Origin: Neospora caninum Liverpool
Lineage: Eukaryota > Apicomplexa > Conoidasida > Eucoccidiorida > Sarcocystidae
Direction: 5' to 3'
DNA: 64,000 nt
Assembly: GCF_000208865.1 (NCBI RefSeq)
Contig: NC_018390.1
Span: forward strand, 1,288,790-1,352,789
Part shown: in pieces, positions 50,071 to 61,854 of the stretch
How positions within the stretch are numbered: position 1 is the stretch's first letter
Layout of the letters: the number at the start of each line of letters is the position of its first letter
Notes under the pieces: model-generated
What the model saw: the letters and a program-made list of their open reading frames with translations, nothing else
What the model was told of the DNA's origin: nothing
The model's database searches: none
Translations under genes and position numbers: made by a program

Positions 50071-50496
50071 CTACTGGGGGTTGCGCGCCCTGTTCTCTGA
50101 TTTCCGTGACTGTTGCAACAGCAGCACTGGGTTAAAAGGACGAAGGAGCTCTACCACATCTGAAGGCAGGTGGTCTACGTGAAAATGACCGGTTCCACGG
50201 CTCGCCATCCAAGGTGTAGCTGTCGGTTCAGGATGCATAGTTACCCCGACTACGCCAAAATTCTCTCTTTTTGCAGAAGCATGAAGCTGTATGGCCTCGA
50301 GTCGTGTCTTCAAACGAAACGTGGATGCTTCCCTTTGACGAGTTTTCTCAAAACAAAGAGGCGGCACGGTAGTACCTTCCACGCAGGATAATCGTGTTAG
50401 AGTCGCCACCCCTGAACGGTAGATTTCCTCCACATCCTCATGCTGCACACTACGCTCGCGTGCGTCAGGACTGGGGCAGGCGCTTAATTCCCTCAA
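50071..50496 (-). CDS. Orphan terminal exon, unknown protein
   Basis: A minus-strand frame of 141 codons has clear coding character (HEDVEEIYRSGVATLTRL; LPSDVVELLRPFNPVLLL) and ends in a stop at 50071. A good acceptor (GCCTGCCCCAG) precedes it and requires a phase-2 upstream exon. None was found, and the TTL-like gene upstream ends with its own stop at 51343. It may be the last exon of a small gene or an alternative 3' exon. Confidence 0.35.
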   Translation of the reverse strand: MRELSACPSPDARERSVQHEDVEEIYRSGVATLTRLSCVEGTTVPPLCFEKTRQREASTFRLKTRLEAIQLHASAKRENFGVVGVTMHPEPTATPWMASRGTGHFHVDHLPSDVVELLRPFNPVLLLQQSRKSENRARNPQ

Positions 50497-51342
50497 GCAT
50501 GTCCCGGAGACACGACGCGCTCGCTCCTTGACTCCAATCGCAGAGAACGTTTTATATCAGCATGGCTCGCCACTATTCCAGGTCCTCTTTAGAGCGAAGG
50601 GTAAGAATTAGCAGCAACCGGCAAAATGCTCTAAGAAAGACACTGGAATGCTCCAGTAGAACTCCTGTTGTACCACAAAGGATGAATAGAAGAAACCAAG
50701 GGCAGCCCATAGGTCAACTGTTAGCTGTGCAGATTCGTGCGCCGCCTTTACTACAGTAGGTCATGCACTGGGACGTTGGGAGTCTTGGCACCGGAGCCCG
50801 TACTGCAGACGAATATGGTCACACTAGAACCGGCATCAGGCATGCTGATGGAACGGTACAATCACTCGAAGAGTGGAGTGAGCAGAAATTTGTAGGGGGC
50901 GACTGTACACTTTTCATGAGTTTTTCATGGACGCCAGCCACGCGTCCTCAAATGAAACTGCATGCTCTGGAAGGCACTGCATGAGCGGACAGCGACTACC
51001 AAGGCAGTAAATGCCAGGTGTCCCAGAATTGGACAGCGTTTTCCCACGTGCTTTGAATAACAAAAACACAAGCCTTCTTGCATACTAGAAGGAGCTCGGC
51101 TCACACAAATAGACGACACCTTCAGTCAGCGCAAGCGAGCGGTAGGAGCATGACCTTCCTACTTGCTCGCACAAATCAAAGTGCCTCTTAAACAACATTC
51201 AGCGGATCGACACCCGAGACATCGTCTGGCGCACACCTTGGTTTTCCTTCCTCACACTCACAACGATACTCCCTTGCAAATGGACATCATTTCTACCGCT
51301 GAATGAACCCCGTCGAAGGAAGTTTGCAGTGGGCGTCCAGGT

Positions 51343-54300
51343 TCATGTTTGACTGCTGGATTTTCCGTAAGAAGTCCTAGAAACCCTCTGCAAGTCCTTG
51401 GAAATCCCTCGAGCGATGGCTGAGCATTCAACCAACTTGGCTGTCAACATACGCTGCCGAGCTGCCACGTCGGCTAGGGCGGTCTTGCCGAGGAGGTCCG
51501 CAAACAATAGCCTCGGGGAGTCACCTGCGAGGGGAGGCAGCCGCCCTTCGTGAGCAGTCGATTCGATGGGGGGCAACTCGAGCGCAACTCGTCCCTCTTA
51601 CAACTGAATCCACAGGGCAGACACCAAATAACTGCTTTAATTGTTAGTGGCGACGATGTGTTTCGTAAAGGAATCTTGAAGTTCTCTAGCAAAGATTGGT
51701 TGACTCTGTTTTAGCAACGAAACTGTCATCACATCCGTAAACCCCACACACTGCAGGGGAGCGTCACGCAGCCAGGCGGCCTCAAAAGAAACGGGGCGGC
51801 TATGTCCTGAACGGCGCATGGCTACAAAGGTTGCTCAGAAGCGGAGACACGACGAAAATTGCTTTGTGCGCTTGCACCACATACCTAGGTCTCGTCGAGC
51901 CCAAATGGCGGCAACGCTATTTGTCACTGGGCCCCGATGAATCAGTTCAAAGTTGCCTGTGTCGGGACGTGTTCGCGGGTTCCAATCAAGGATGACCTTC
52001 AGGGCATCGCAGAGACACTGAGACGCAAGGTCTTGGACGCAACGTGTGGAGGAGCTGCTTCCAGGATCAGGAGATTTCGTCACTTCCAACAGCCAAGGCT
52101 TGTATGAGGAATCAATCAGGAAGTCAAATGCGAAAAGCTCATGCGACTTTGGCCGGTTGGCGATCTCATTCTGAACAGAGCAACACGTATCGGTCACTAC
52201 TTTCCGCATTTGAGGATAAATTGAAGAACTCCAAACGTCGTCTCCGCGGGAGTTTTGCAAGAGCTGTTGCAGAGATTCAGAAGTCCATATTTCGCCCTGT
52301 ACGCAACAATCGTCGCACGCACGAGTCCGCAGCAAGGGAAATGGACATGCTGACGGTGGTAACTATACTGAGACGCGCATCGACAGTTTCAGCAACTGAA
52401 GGCCTCCGTGTTGTATGCGTGCGTGGATTGCGGCTAGTGTCCAGGCGTTTCCGCCTTGCAGGAGGATCTTGAATCACCCTGAAAGGACGGTACACATTAC
52501 GCCTTAGATCCTCATAGAATGCACCCCACACGCCCAGAGACGTTAATCCAAACTCTCAAAACGGAGGAACGGTTTCCTGGCCAGTACGTATGCTGTGTGA
52601 CCTACCTCTTTTAGAAGAGGACAAAAGGGTTCGGTGAAGGCCTGCTGTCGCCTGATGACATCCAGATGAAATAGCAAGCACACGGGTATCGAGCTAGAGG
52701 CGTACAGGCGCGGGGGATACTCGATGATGAAATTGATATCACCGCCCTGAACCATCCATGATTCCAGCTTCACCTCCATCGTACAGAGCGGGAAACAAGA
52801 ACATATCGTATGTGAGCTTACGTTCTCGGCGTCGTAGACTTGCAGCCCCGGATACCCCTCGTTCCCTCTGCAACCCGGACCAGCGCCGCCTTGTACAACC
52901 AGACTGCAACAGGCGACAACACATTCATGGCAATTGAGGCGTGTGAAGCTTCCGTCGAGTTATGCTCTTGTATGGGGAGACAGGGGTCGCCCGCGCTTGT
53001 GCCTTTCACGGAGACTGTACACTTTCAGTTCCAATGCTCTTTCGCATTGTATCTGGGTCTAACGCAGGCTGAGAGATTGAGGTGAGCGAAGCAAGTGACC
53101 GGGTGAGTGAGCGAGTCGGAATCAAAAGCATGCACCCTGTTTTTGAGAGGTGAGACAAAAAATGCAAAGCGTGCGTCTCTGCCTCCCTCGCTTAGACGTA
53201 AGGCACATAAACGGCGAGAGGCGACCAGGGTATGACATTGAACGATGTGGAACGCGTGGTTTATCATGTGACTTCTGCCGGTTGCTCACACGCAATGTCT
53301 CATTCCTTGTCGAGCGAGTTTAGGACCCGCCCTGCTCCAGTACCACCCACTAGAGTTAGAAATCAAACGATGTTTACCCGTCAGCGGACTCCAGGACGTG
53401 ACGAGGGCAAACATCCGGATATCGAACTTCTTGCCGTTAACAGTAAGAGGTGTTTCCACTAGTTTCTGGATGAGCAACTGGGGTCGGTATTTCCCACGAA
53501 TCATCTTCTCGATATCTGCAAGGCGATGGCAAACTGATGCCGGCGGAGCCCCCTTTGAGTTGCAAGCAGACTTCAACACCCAGGCGCTTGACCATCCTGA
53601 AGGACATCCGCCAGAGACACAAAGTCCGTTCGTGAGCAAGCATGCGGCGGGTGAACGCGTCACATCATAATCGAAGGCGAGCGCACGGCTCTGCTCTCTG
53701 GAACGCACACAACGCATGCATCCGAGAAACCAAAAGCCGACGGCAGCCACGCCTGCCTCTGGCACCCCACGCAGTCGAGGCCAGGGCCCAGATTAGGCTG
53801 CGGAAAGACACTGGTCGGCCTGACAAGTGGCTTACATACTATCCACAGGAACAGAAACACGAGTCGAGAGGCTGTGTGTGTGAAGCATGAACTCCAGTAC
53901 CCACCGTTAAGGCTCCACTGTTCTCGTCCTCGCTTGCGCAGCCATCGCAGGGCGTCAGCAGCTTCTCTGACAAGTTGCGGGGCGACCGGCAAGGGGGGCT
54001 TGTCTCCCTCGACGTTGCCTGAAGTTTCGGTCTCCTCGGACGGCTCAGTTGAGGTTCGATCAGCAGCCGCCTCTCCATCAGTGTCGCCGATAACAGCCAA
54101 GAGTGCTTCGACTACAGCGTCGGCCTTCTCGGTGTCGATGCCGGCCAGCAAGTGGAGGGGCGTCTGAACAGCAGCGGTGAAACAGCAAAGCAAGCATTCA
54201 CTGGCGCGTGGATTCTGACCAGCTCACCCTTCAGTAGCACTCCAAGAACAGCTACTGGAAAAGAGAGGCGTTTTATGTAAAGTGGCCATGGTCGAGGTTG

Positions 54301-57145
54301 CGGCGAAGGACGATCACTCCCTGAACACACCAGGAAATTCCTGGATTGGGTGTCTGCGGTGCGCGACACAGGCTGTCTCGACACAACACGAGAAAAGCGT
54401 TCGACGAATCCATTCGCCAGCTTTTGTCTCCATTTCATCCGAAACTGCGAACTTTGCAGTGCTCGCTTGAGACTCCTGGCGGCCAGGGGACTCTTGCTCA
54501 ACCCGAGAGCAGATGGGTAGGCATGTGCTGAACCAAAACACTTCGGCATACCTCTTCGAGGCGTGCCTGCTCTGTTTCACTGACGATCGGGCAATCCAGG
54601 AGAACAGCGGCCCGAGAGCGGTGAGCTCGGGCTCTGTCCGCCGCGTAGATGGCAGCCTTGACTGCCCTCGGAGCCAGCTTTGGTAGCGCGCTCTTCACGG
54701 CACCAAGCAGTAACTCTTCTTTCGTTGTAGCTGCCTCGGCGTTTTCCTCCAACAGAACGATTTCAGACAGCACACTGCATAAGCTGACTCGTGACGGATG
54801 CATCGACGGCCCGTTGTCTTTTGACACAGACACCTCAGGCCCCCCGTTGCTGCTGGCAGCAGAGCCTCCCGTGCAGTCTGAGGGCTCGTCTCCGGGAGTC
54901 TCCTGGTCGTCGCGAGGGCTGCTGCATTCCGTGCTCGAGATGTTAGAGAGGAAAATGTCTACGGCACTGTCCCCATCCCCTGCCAAAGGCGGGTCAGCTG
55001 CCGGAGCAGGCAGAACGGTAACTTCCACTGTTGGACTAGGCTGGAGACCCCCCTTGGAAGAGACGAGTATCATCTGCCTGGTCGCCTCCGGCAAGGAATA
55101 CGCCCAACGCAGAAGAAAAAGTTTAAGAGTAGCTTCAGCTCTCGTGAGAATATAGTCCACTCGAAATGCGGTTACTTCGTCTTCGTCGTTCAGAATGTAG
55201 GTACGGGGCACAATCGCAACATGCGGCTTATCGAGAAGGAAGGGCGTGAAGGCGCGCAAATTCTTCAACAAGCCAACCTGCGGAAGAACGCATACACACC
55301 GTGCATTTTTCGGCTAATGGAAGGCTAAGGACGTCAGTTTCGGGAGAAGCGTGGAGCATCAGTCTGACATTATCCGCGTGGTTTAACCCCAAGTCTTCAT
55401 CCTTTGACGATTCTGCTTCTAGGCGTTGCACTGCTCCATGACACTCGAGGCGCTTGCTAGGGCGCCCCTGCAAGCTCAGCGGCTTTCGACAACCGTGCGT
55501 CTTCCTCTGCCGTCGCACGCGTACAACCGGATCGAGAGACACGGATGCCAGGACCCAGCCGCGGGGCATGTCCAGGTGGCCACGGAGCGCAGACTGTGTG
55601 GTGGTTTCTGACCCACTCCGAGATTCTTACCCTTGTGGTTAGACCCGTTGTGTCAGGAAACTTGTTCACGATCTGGTAGGGCAGGAGTTTCTCCGCATCG
55701 AACGCTGCACCATCAAGACAAGCAAGAAGCGATGGAGCGGCGTGACGTGGTTTCTGGTGCCTCAGCACGCACACACGCACACTCACAAATCAGTGACAAT
55801 TGCATCCAACGGAAACTTTCCTCTCTTTCGTCAGGGGAGGAGACCTAAACTGCGATTAGGATGCCTAGACCGCTTTCGTAGTCGCTCGATGGCAGGCGCC
55901 TAACCCCCCCTCGGGCATAACGGCCCTCGGAAGCTATGAGCCTACGCAGTTGAAAAAGCACGAGACCAGGATTTGTAACTGAGAGCAGGTGAGACGAGAA
56001 GGCGATTCACTAGTCAGGATTGGGGCACGCAAGGAGCCATCTGCGCGGCCCTTCGAGAATACGCGAGGCAAGTTACCGTCGAAGGAGGCAGTTGCTGTGG
56101 CCTTTTTTGATTTCGGATCTGCCGCTGCAGCGGATGAACTCGCGGGCGCCGAAGGCGTGATTTGGACACCAGGTGCCGAGGCAACGATCTCCGCCCTGTG
56201 CTGCTCCCTCAGTTGGCCCAGTGTCGCGGCATCCGGCAGCCAGCGCAAACAGAAAAACTTGCTGAAACCATCCGGGTTTTCAACCCATCCTGGACAGCAA
56301 CGAACGGCAAGTGACACAAGCGTCATCCGCGACATATTTCGTAACGGCAATAAAACTGTATATGGCTGAGGGATTCTCGAATGGGGGTTCTCACTCCAGG
56401 GGTCAGAGGGAAGGCCCCAAAGGACACAGAGAAAAGAACGAGCTAAAGTGCATTTCACGTCCCTACTTGCGATGCAGGTGACCCCCGAACAGTGACACAG
56501 GCTGGTCCTGAGCTGTTCACGTATCGCCGGCTTTTTGAGTTCAGTCGGCTGTGTTACGCCGCCTGGCACCCCCAGCGAGCGCCTGATGCAGAAAGTCATG
56601 CCGCAGGTGAAACCAGATGGCCTACATTTTTTCTCCAACTCTACATCTGTCACCTAACGGTACACAGGGCGTGAAAAGTGGTGAGATACGGGGCCAGCTA
56701 AAGACTTCTGCTTGGGGTTCCTCACCGCGCCGCAGCAGTTCATCTTTGATAACGCGCGGGGTCATTGAAGAAAACACCTGAGCAGCAAGGAGGCGGCAAC
56801 GCGTCAGACGGAGTTTGCTGCATTTGCAAGCAGCGACTGCCGGAACTGGTTAGGCAGCGACGAAACGCGATCAACACTTGTCTCGACATTGGAGTACAGT
56901 TAAATCGTCTAACAGGCCCTGTTGAGAGTCCACGCCGACACCTCGGTACATTTCTCTTTCCATTTGCTGGGCACGAGGCTCATGTGAAACGAGAGCACTT
57001 TACTGAAGCAGGAAAACGTGGTTGCGGGCAACGCAGTAGCGACTGTGTCGGCCACTCATCTCGTGCCATGCAATCTGCCTGTGCCTGACTTTTTTGTTGA
57101 CTGCGTCGTTTTGGGCCTGCCACTCTTCGAGGGTTTGAGGCAAGC
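51343..57145 (-). CDS. Tubulin-tyrosine-ligase-like protein, degenerate
   Basis: Eleven exons can be linked: 57145-57056, 56777-56727, 56289-56077, 55704-55631, 55277-54552, 54163-53905, 53596-53378, 52903-52822, 52746-52606, 52296-51885 and 51524-51343; at least 815 residues, with the start not located. The TTL fold is evident from DELLRRGWVENPDGF, QIVNKFPDTTGL, GLLKNLRAFTPFLLDK with PRTYIL, KKFDIRMFALVTSWSPL and ELFAFDFLIDSSYKPWLLEV. TTL/TTLL enzymes are ATP-grasp ligases that add Tyr, Glu or Gly to tubulin. Here the usual K-P is K-S (WVLKSACNSKG), the Gly-x-Gly-Ile loop reads GAPPAS, no HLTN motif is found, and the metal-binding Asn of the E-V-N motif is Thr (EVTKSP). Exon 52903-52822 also appears to carry a one-base frameshift at 52855-52858. 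A 240-residue acidic insert fills exon 5. An inactive or highly divergent ligase is likely. Confidence 0.75.
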
Positions 57146-57352
57146 CTGCATGCAGGGAAACAAACACAGATAAGGACGGATGTGTTTGCTCTAGCCAATG
57201 GAAGAAGAATCGAGCGCGTCCGTTCTCAACTGCATGAATGCCCTGACAGTCTGCCCCTGGAGATTCGGGTGCACACTGTCTCTCTCCCTCAACCAATCCA
57301 GCAGTGGTGCTTGCTACGCGGTGCCGCGGATAGGATCTTGACTTCTGGATGT

Positions 57353-60300
57353 TCAAATTCCGTTTCCGTCTGCCCCAGCTTGCGCCAAGGCCTCAACAAG
57401 CACAGTCCCGATCTGAACGCTTTGCGACGAGGTGCTATCAACGAAGTTTCGTGCTCCGAAACCGGGCCTTTTGACCTTGCCGAGACGCGAGACTCTAGTT
57501 GAATACACCAGAGAAGTGTTGAGTTGCCCACCTTTTTCTTGCGACGAGGCAGATTGTCTGTTCTGCACGAGCTTTGTGCCAGGGCCCGGACGCGCTGCTG
57601 ATCTGGCACCGGTCACGCCTTCTGGTTTTCGTCTGCATGACAACCTCCCCGAGGACGGAACGGAAAGAGGCATCCGAGCTCGAGGACCCGCCGCAGTCGC
57701 CTTGGCTTGGGAATCCGGGCCGCCGGACTGCTTGGTCCCTTCAGACGGGTTCGGTTTCGTCCTCTCAGCTCTGTCTGCTGTATGTCCACCGCACGCAACC
57801 GACGCTCCCGCAGTCGCGGCCGGACACAACGTGCTGGATGCCAGAGGCGTCAACAGTTCCCCTGCAAGAGACCCCGGCTGACTCATGCAGGGGTCTACAT
57901 CCTCCAGTATGTCTGTTAAGCTGCACGAGTCGGCGATTCCGTCATGCGTGATGACCTCTGTTGTTTCGCAATAAAGGCGTCTCGCACTTGTTCCGGCGTC
58001 GCTTTCCCAAGGCGCTTTGGCTTCGGTACTTGGCGCCAAGCGATCAGCGAACCCCAAGTCCCTGCGGTTCACTGAGTACAGCGACTTGAACGGCAGGGAT
58101 TGGCAATGGCTTCGCGCGGTGCTCGCACCCTCCATCCACCGCGATGTCCGACTTCTGGTCGGCGACCCGGCGTTGCGCGCTGTCACCTGCGCGAGGGCCG
58201 CGGCGAGGAGCTGCCACGGGTCCGCTGACGGTTCGCCACTTGCGGAGTTGGATCGTTTGCCGACTCCCGGAGACGAAGGCCGCCCTCGAGGCCACAGCGA
58301 GAGCGGACCGGGAATGATGCCGGACTCGAGCAACTTGGCGTGAATGGCAAGCGCCAAAGGATCCACTGGCGGTCTGCCTCGGACCGCGCCGCCCCTCGAG
58401 GGCGAAGAGACACCTGGATCTGCAGCCTCTGGACGGCTGCTCTCGGGCTCCTGTCTCCCTGTCCCCGGTATCGACGCACGCCGAGATTCCCTCCGCATCC
58501 CAGCCATACTCGTCGCCTGTTTCGGGACAGAACTCACGCCAGTTCGAACCACGCCACGCATGTGCCCGGAGGGCGAAGATGTGCGAGCGAACACCGCGGT
58601 CGAGCCACGGGGGGTGGCGGCTGAATCCGTCTGCTTCGCCTTTCTAGCTGTAAGGGGAGCATCCTGACTGTTGTGGGCGTCTTCCACGTCTCTTCCATCC
58701 TCCGTGAGATTCTCGTGTGAATCTTCAGCGAATCCTTCAGAGTACCGGCGAGTCAATCTCCGCGCTGACAAGCCAGATGGAGAGGAGATTCCACACACGT
58801 CCTCGGCAAGAACCGGGCCTTTCGGACACAAAGGACTCTGCACTTGACGCTGGTCAGCGGGAGAAGGGTCACGGAAACGACCCCCGCCCGTGGCTGCGCC
58901 AGCCGCTAGGTCATACTGAGCCTCTGCGAGGTCCTCAAACACAGCATTCGATGAATCCGGAGCGGTAGCTGACAGCAAGGTTCCTGGCTTCCCTTGAGCC
59001 GATCCGGAGCGCGTTATATTCTGGTGCCTTGCTTCGTATTTTAAAGCTCGATCCGTTAGCTCCGTCTCGAATCTTCCGAGTCCTGCAGATCCAAGGCACC
59101 TTCTTGTCGGAGAGCTGTTCACGGTGGGGCTGAATCGGTACCTGGCAGGCTCACGTAAGCCACCGATATCGGCCGAGCCAGTTTCCACTCCTTTCGTCTG
59201 GGCCCGAGTGTGTGGACCCTTGGTCTCCGGCCCAGACACTTTCTTGCAAGACGAAAGTTTCGGAGTATGGTTCGTGCCTGTGGAACGTCCTGCTCTCACT
59301 CCTCGCGCCGACGTCGAGCATTTTTTCTCTTGATGGATTGAGACACGAGGCGTTGCCACGGGCTGCCGAAGAAGTGGCGTCGAGTAACCATCGGTAGGCA
59401 AGATAAAGTCGTCTGCGTCAGGAAGGTAACGGCGATATGTAGACTGCCCAGGTTGGTGAGAGGCAGGAAACACAAGGCGAGATTGTGCATAATCAGAACC
59501 CCTGCGATCGGCAGCTCGCCGTGGGGGGCAAGACAAAGGCCTGGAGGAGAGGTTGCTGGTATGACTTCGTGACGGTAGGCGATTCCTAGCGGCTGCTCCG
59601 CTTGGGATGGACAGGTGCGGAACTTTCTGGTGCCTGTTACCGCCTGTCTCCTCTGAGGGCACGACTTGGCGTTGACAAGTGGAGACGGAACGGCGCAAGT
59701 GAGTTCCAGAGGTCCGAGTGGGGCGACACCCCCGCGCCTTGCCAACAGAATGCGAAGGCAAAAGGGACCACTGAAGATTTCCGGGAGAAAGACCTTTCGT
59801 CGGGAAAGCGAGAGAGGTACTGAAACGTAGCGGAGAACGTGGCAAACACAGGGGGTGTTGCTTGAAACGAACTCGGTTAACGTCTTTTGGATTGCTGCAT
59901 TTAAACAAAACTCCCGCAGAGGCGTACGGGGAGCGTGCCTGTCGAGAAGGCCCTCGGAATGTGAACGGAGAGGGATCAACACAAAGGGTAGAATGAGGGT
60001 CCATCACTGCGACATGGATGGCTAGAGAGCTCGAATCTCCGCGGGGACTGAAAACCGGTCCACCGATCGTGTGGAACAGCGAGGTTTCACGCTTTGAGCG
60101 TGGGCCGCCTGTGAAAGTTTCCTCATCACTATAACTTTCTAGTGAACGCGGAGACGGAGGAAGGTTTAGCTCTCGTGTCGTCTTCGCTGGGGAAAAGGTG
60201 CCGGAGATAAACCCGTTGGTGACCTGGTAGCAATCGGTCTGGTACAAAGGCGCTTCGTCACCAGGAAACAGCCTCGGCGACCCCATGCCGAATTCCCTCT

Positions 60301-61162
60301 CATCTTGGACTGCTCGCCTGAAAGTGTAGCTCTCTCCGCGCTCTTCGTCTTCCTCCTCTTGACAAGACGCGATATCGTCATCTATCTGGAAAGGCGAGGC
60401 TGCGGAGCCGCCGGGCTCCCCGCTTGCACGGCGAAACACGCATGGGCGTTCAGTGGTAGCGGGAAAGGCAACAGGCCCATGCAATTCTTCTGGGGCTAAC
60501 ACACGGGGTTCTGCTGGCGGTCTGTTCATTCGTCGTTTCAACACGTCGGGAATGTGATCCGGTAAATCCTCTACGCTGCATTCAGTCCCGATGGCCGCAG
60601 TGCTCCAACTGGTGCCTCGGGTGTCGGCTTCCAAGTCCGAGTTTTCTGACTCCCTCTCAAGTTTTCTGGCCTGAAGAGGTATGCACATTTGACTTGAACT
60701 GGGTTCTGAGAAGGACGCGTGTTCAAGAGAATGCTCTACGAATTTGGGCGGCAAAAGCGGTAGCCGAGCGGGCTGTGCCATGGTGCAGGGAGACGCGGAT
60801 ACGCTAGGTCCCTGGGAGTGAGAAAGGGTGAATGCTTGACTCGAAGGCACTGCTTCTAGAGCAGCTGGGTCAACAGGCACCGCGTGGTGGGCTTGTGGAG
60901 CAGAGGGAAAGCTCGCCAGGGCTGCGCGTTGGCCAGGATCGTGGGGTGACTGGCAACCGGGAGGCACGCGCTGGATGCCTGGGACACCGGCATTCGGTGA
61001 ACTCAGCGAGGTAAAAAGAGTGGGGGAGCAGAGGGGAAAGGAGGAAGGGGGGAGGGGCCCACTGCTTTCTGGCCATCGCAACTGCTGCCCGATGAAAGTC
61101 CTGGAATTCTGGCCGACAGTAGAACTCGCACCGGCCACTGCAGAGAAAGTAGGGGACGCCAT
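57353..61162 (-). CDS. Large low-complexity Ser/Arg/Pro-rich protein
   Basis: A single open frame gives 1269 residues from Met at 61162 to the stop at 57353; the frame is open further up to 61423, but this Met (MASPTFSAV) fits better. It is rich in Ser, Arg, Pro and Gly, with an acidic patch (QEEEDEERGE) about residue 270. No folded domain, signal peptide or membrane span was seen. It lies just upstream of the TTL-like exons on the same strand, whose start was not found, so it may be the N-terminal exon of that gene; no good phase-1 donor was found near its end, which argues for a separate gene. Function unknown. Confidence 0.6.
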   Translation of the reverse strand: MASPTFSAVAGASSTVGQNSRTFIGQQLRWPESSGPLPPSSFPLCSPTLFTSLSSPNAGVPGIQRVPPGCQSPHDPGQRAALASFPSAPQAHHAVPVDPAALEAVPSSQAFTLSHSQGPSVSASPCTMAQPARLPLLPPKFVEHSLEHASFSEPSSSQMCIPLQARKLERESENSDLEADTRGTSWSTAAIGTECSVEDLPDHIPDVLKRRMNRPPAEPRVLAPEELHGPVAFPATTERPCVFRRASGEPGGSAASPFQIDDDIASCQEEEDEERGESYTFRRAVQDEREFGMGSPRLFPGDEAPLYQTDCYQVTNGFISGTFSPAKTTRELNLPPSPRSLESYSDEETFTGGPRSKRETSLFHTIGGPVFSPRGDSSSLAIHVAVMDPHSTLCVDPSPFTFRGPSRQARSPYASAGVLFKCSNPKDVNRVRFKQHPLCLPRSPLRFSTSLAFPTKGLSPGNLQWSLLPSHSVGKARGCRPTRTSGTHLRRSVSTCQRQVVPSEETGGNRHQKVPHLSIPSGAAARNRLPSRSHTSNLSSRPLSCPPRRAADRRGSDYAQSRLVFPASHQPGQSTYRRYLPDADDFILPTDGYSTPLLRQPVATPRVSIHQEKKCSTSARGVRAGRSTGTNHTPKLSSCKKVSGPETKGPHTRAQTKGVETGSADIGGLREPARYRFSPTVNSSPTRRCLGSAGLGRFETELTDRALKYEARHQNITRSGSAQGKPGTLLSATAPDSSNAVFEDLAEAQYDLAAGAATGGGRFRDPSPADQRQVQSPLCPKGPVLAEDVCGISSPSGLSARRLTRRYSEGFAEDSHENLTEDGRDVEDAHNSQDAPLTARKAKQTDSAATPRGSTAVFARTSSPSGHMRGVVRTGVSSVPKQATSMAGMRRESRRASIPGTGRQEPESSRPEAADPGVSSPSRGGAVRGRPPVDPLALAIHAKLLESGIIPGPLSLWPRGRPSSPGVGKRSNSASGEPSADPWQLLAAALAQVTARNAGSPTRSRTSRWMEGASTARSHCQSLPFKSLYSVNRRDLGFADRLAPSTEAKAPWESDAGTSARRLYCETTEVITHDGIADSCSLTDILEDVDPCMSQPGSLAGELLTPLASSTLCPAATAGASVACGGHTADRAERTKPNPSEGTKQSGGPDSQAKATAAGPRARMPLSVPSSGRLSCRRKPEGVTGARSAARPGPGTKLVQNRQSASSQEKGGQLNTSLVYSTRVSRLGKVKRPGFGARNFVDSTSSQSVQIGTVLVEALAQAGADGNGI

Positions 61163-61854
61163 CACGGCCTGCATAACAACAGTCAGAAATGCCTCAGACA
61201 AGAGGCTAGTAGAACTGATTACAAAAATGGACCCTTCAGCTAAGCGTAAAGTCGCCAGAATTCGGAGTGCTTCATCTGCGGTTGAGCCGCAACTCGAGTG
61301 TCTTGCTCGAGAACCCGCTACCCCTGGGCTGCAATGAGGCCCGCGCGCGGATGAGAGAAATAACAATCGAACGGCTGATTTGGACCGGCACGTCAACGAA
61401 GGCACCAGCAGTGAAAAAGACAAAAGTTACGTTAAAAGTACGGGCCTCCAATAGTGAAGGCCGCGTCCCTATCCGTGAAAATCTCATCGATGCAGTAAGC
61501 TATCCCTCTCTGGCAACGCTGGTTAGCGGCCCAGTATCAAATCTGTCTTGAGGCTGTCGACATCTAGCGAGCGCTGTCTTCCTCTCGTCTTCTGTCATGC
61601 TGGTGCAGAGCCTGATCATGGGCGGAAACCTTCAACTGGCGAAGAGCGAGGAGTGAGCCCCAGCGGCAGAGCCCAGCGCCCAATTCACTTTGGAGAACAC
61701 TGTTTCTTAACGACCGGAACGTCTTCAGCATTCTAGTCATTTCCATGATGGGCTGGTGCTTGCCCTGACGTGGTAGTATCCCAAACAGTACCTCCGGCCG
61801 GATTCACGAGGAGTCGGCGGTCGAAGCGAACGCGCATGTCCGCAGTTCTTCCGA
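61163..61854. promoter_or_regulatory. Divergent promoter region
   Basis: This 692-base gap lies between the minus-strand ORF start and the STIMATE-type gene. It contains an ATG at 61836 that opens a short signal-peptide-like frame (see findings), so the true 5' end of the plus-strand gene may lie here. Confidence 0.4.

Noticed and set aside
53820..53860. Minus-strand LWIVCKP as the Lys-Pro motif of the TTL-like protein
   Set aside because: It lies in an intron; splicing 53905 to 53596 gives an in-phase NGWSSAWVLKSACNSKG that fits the motif position.
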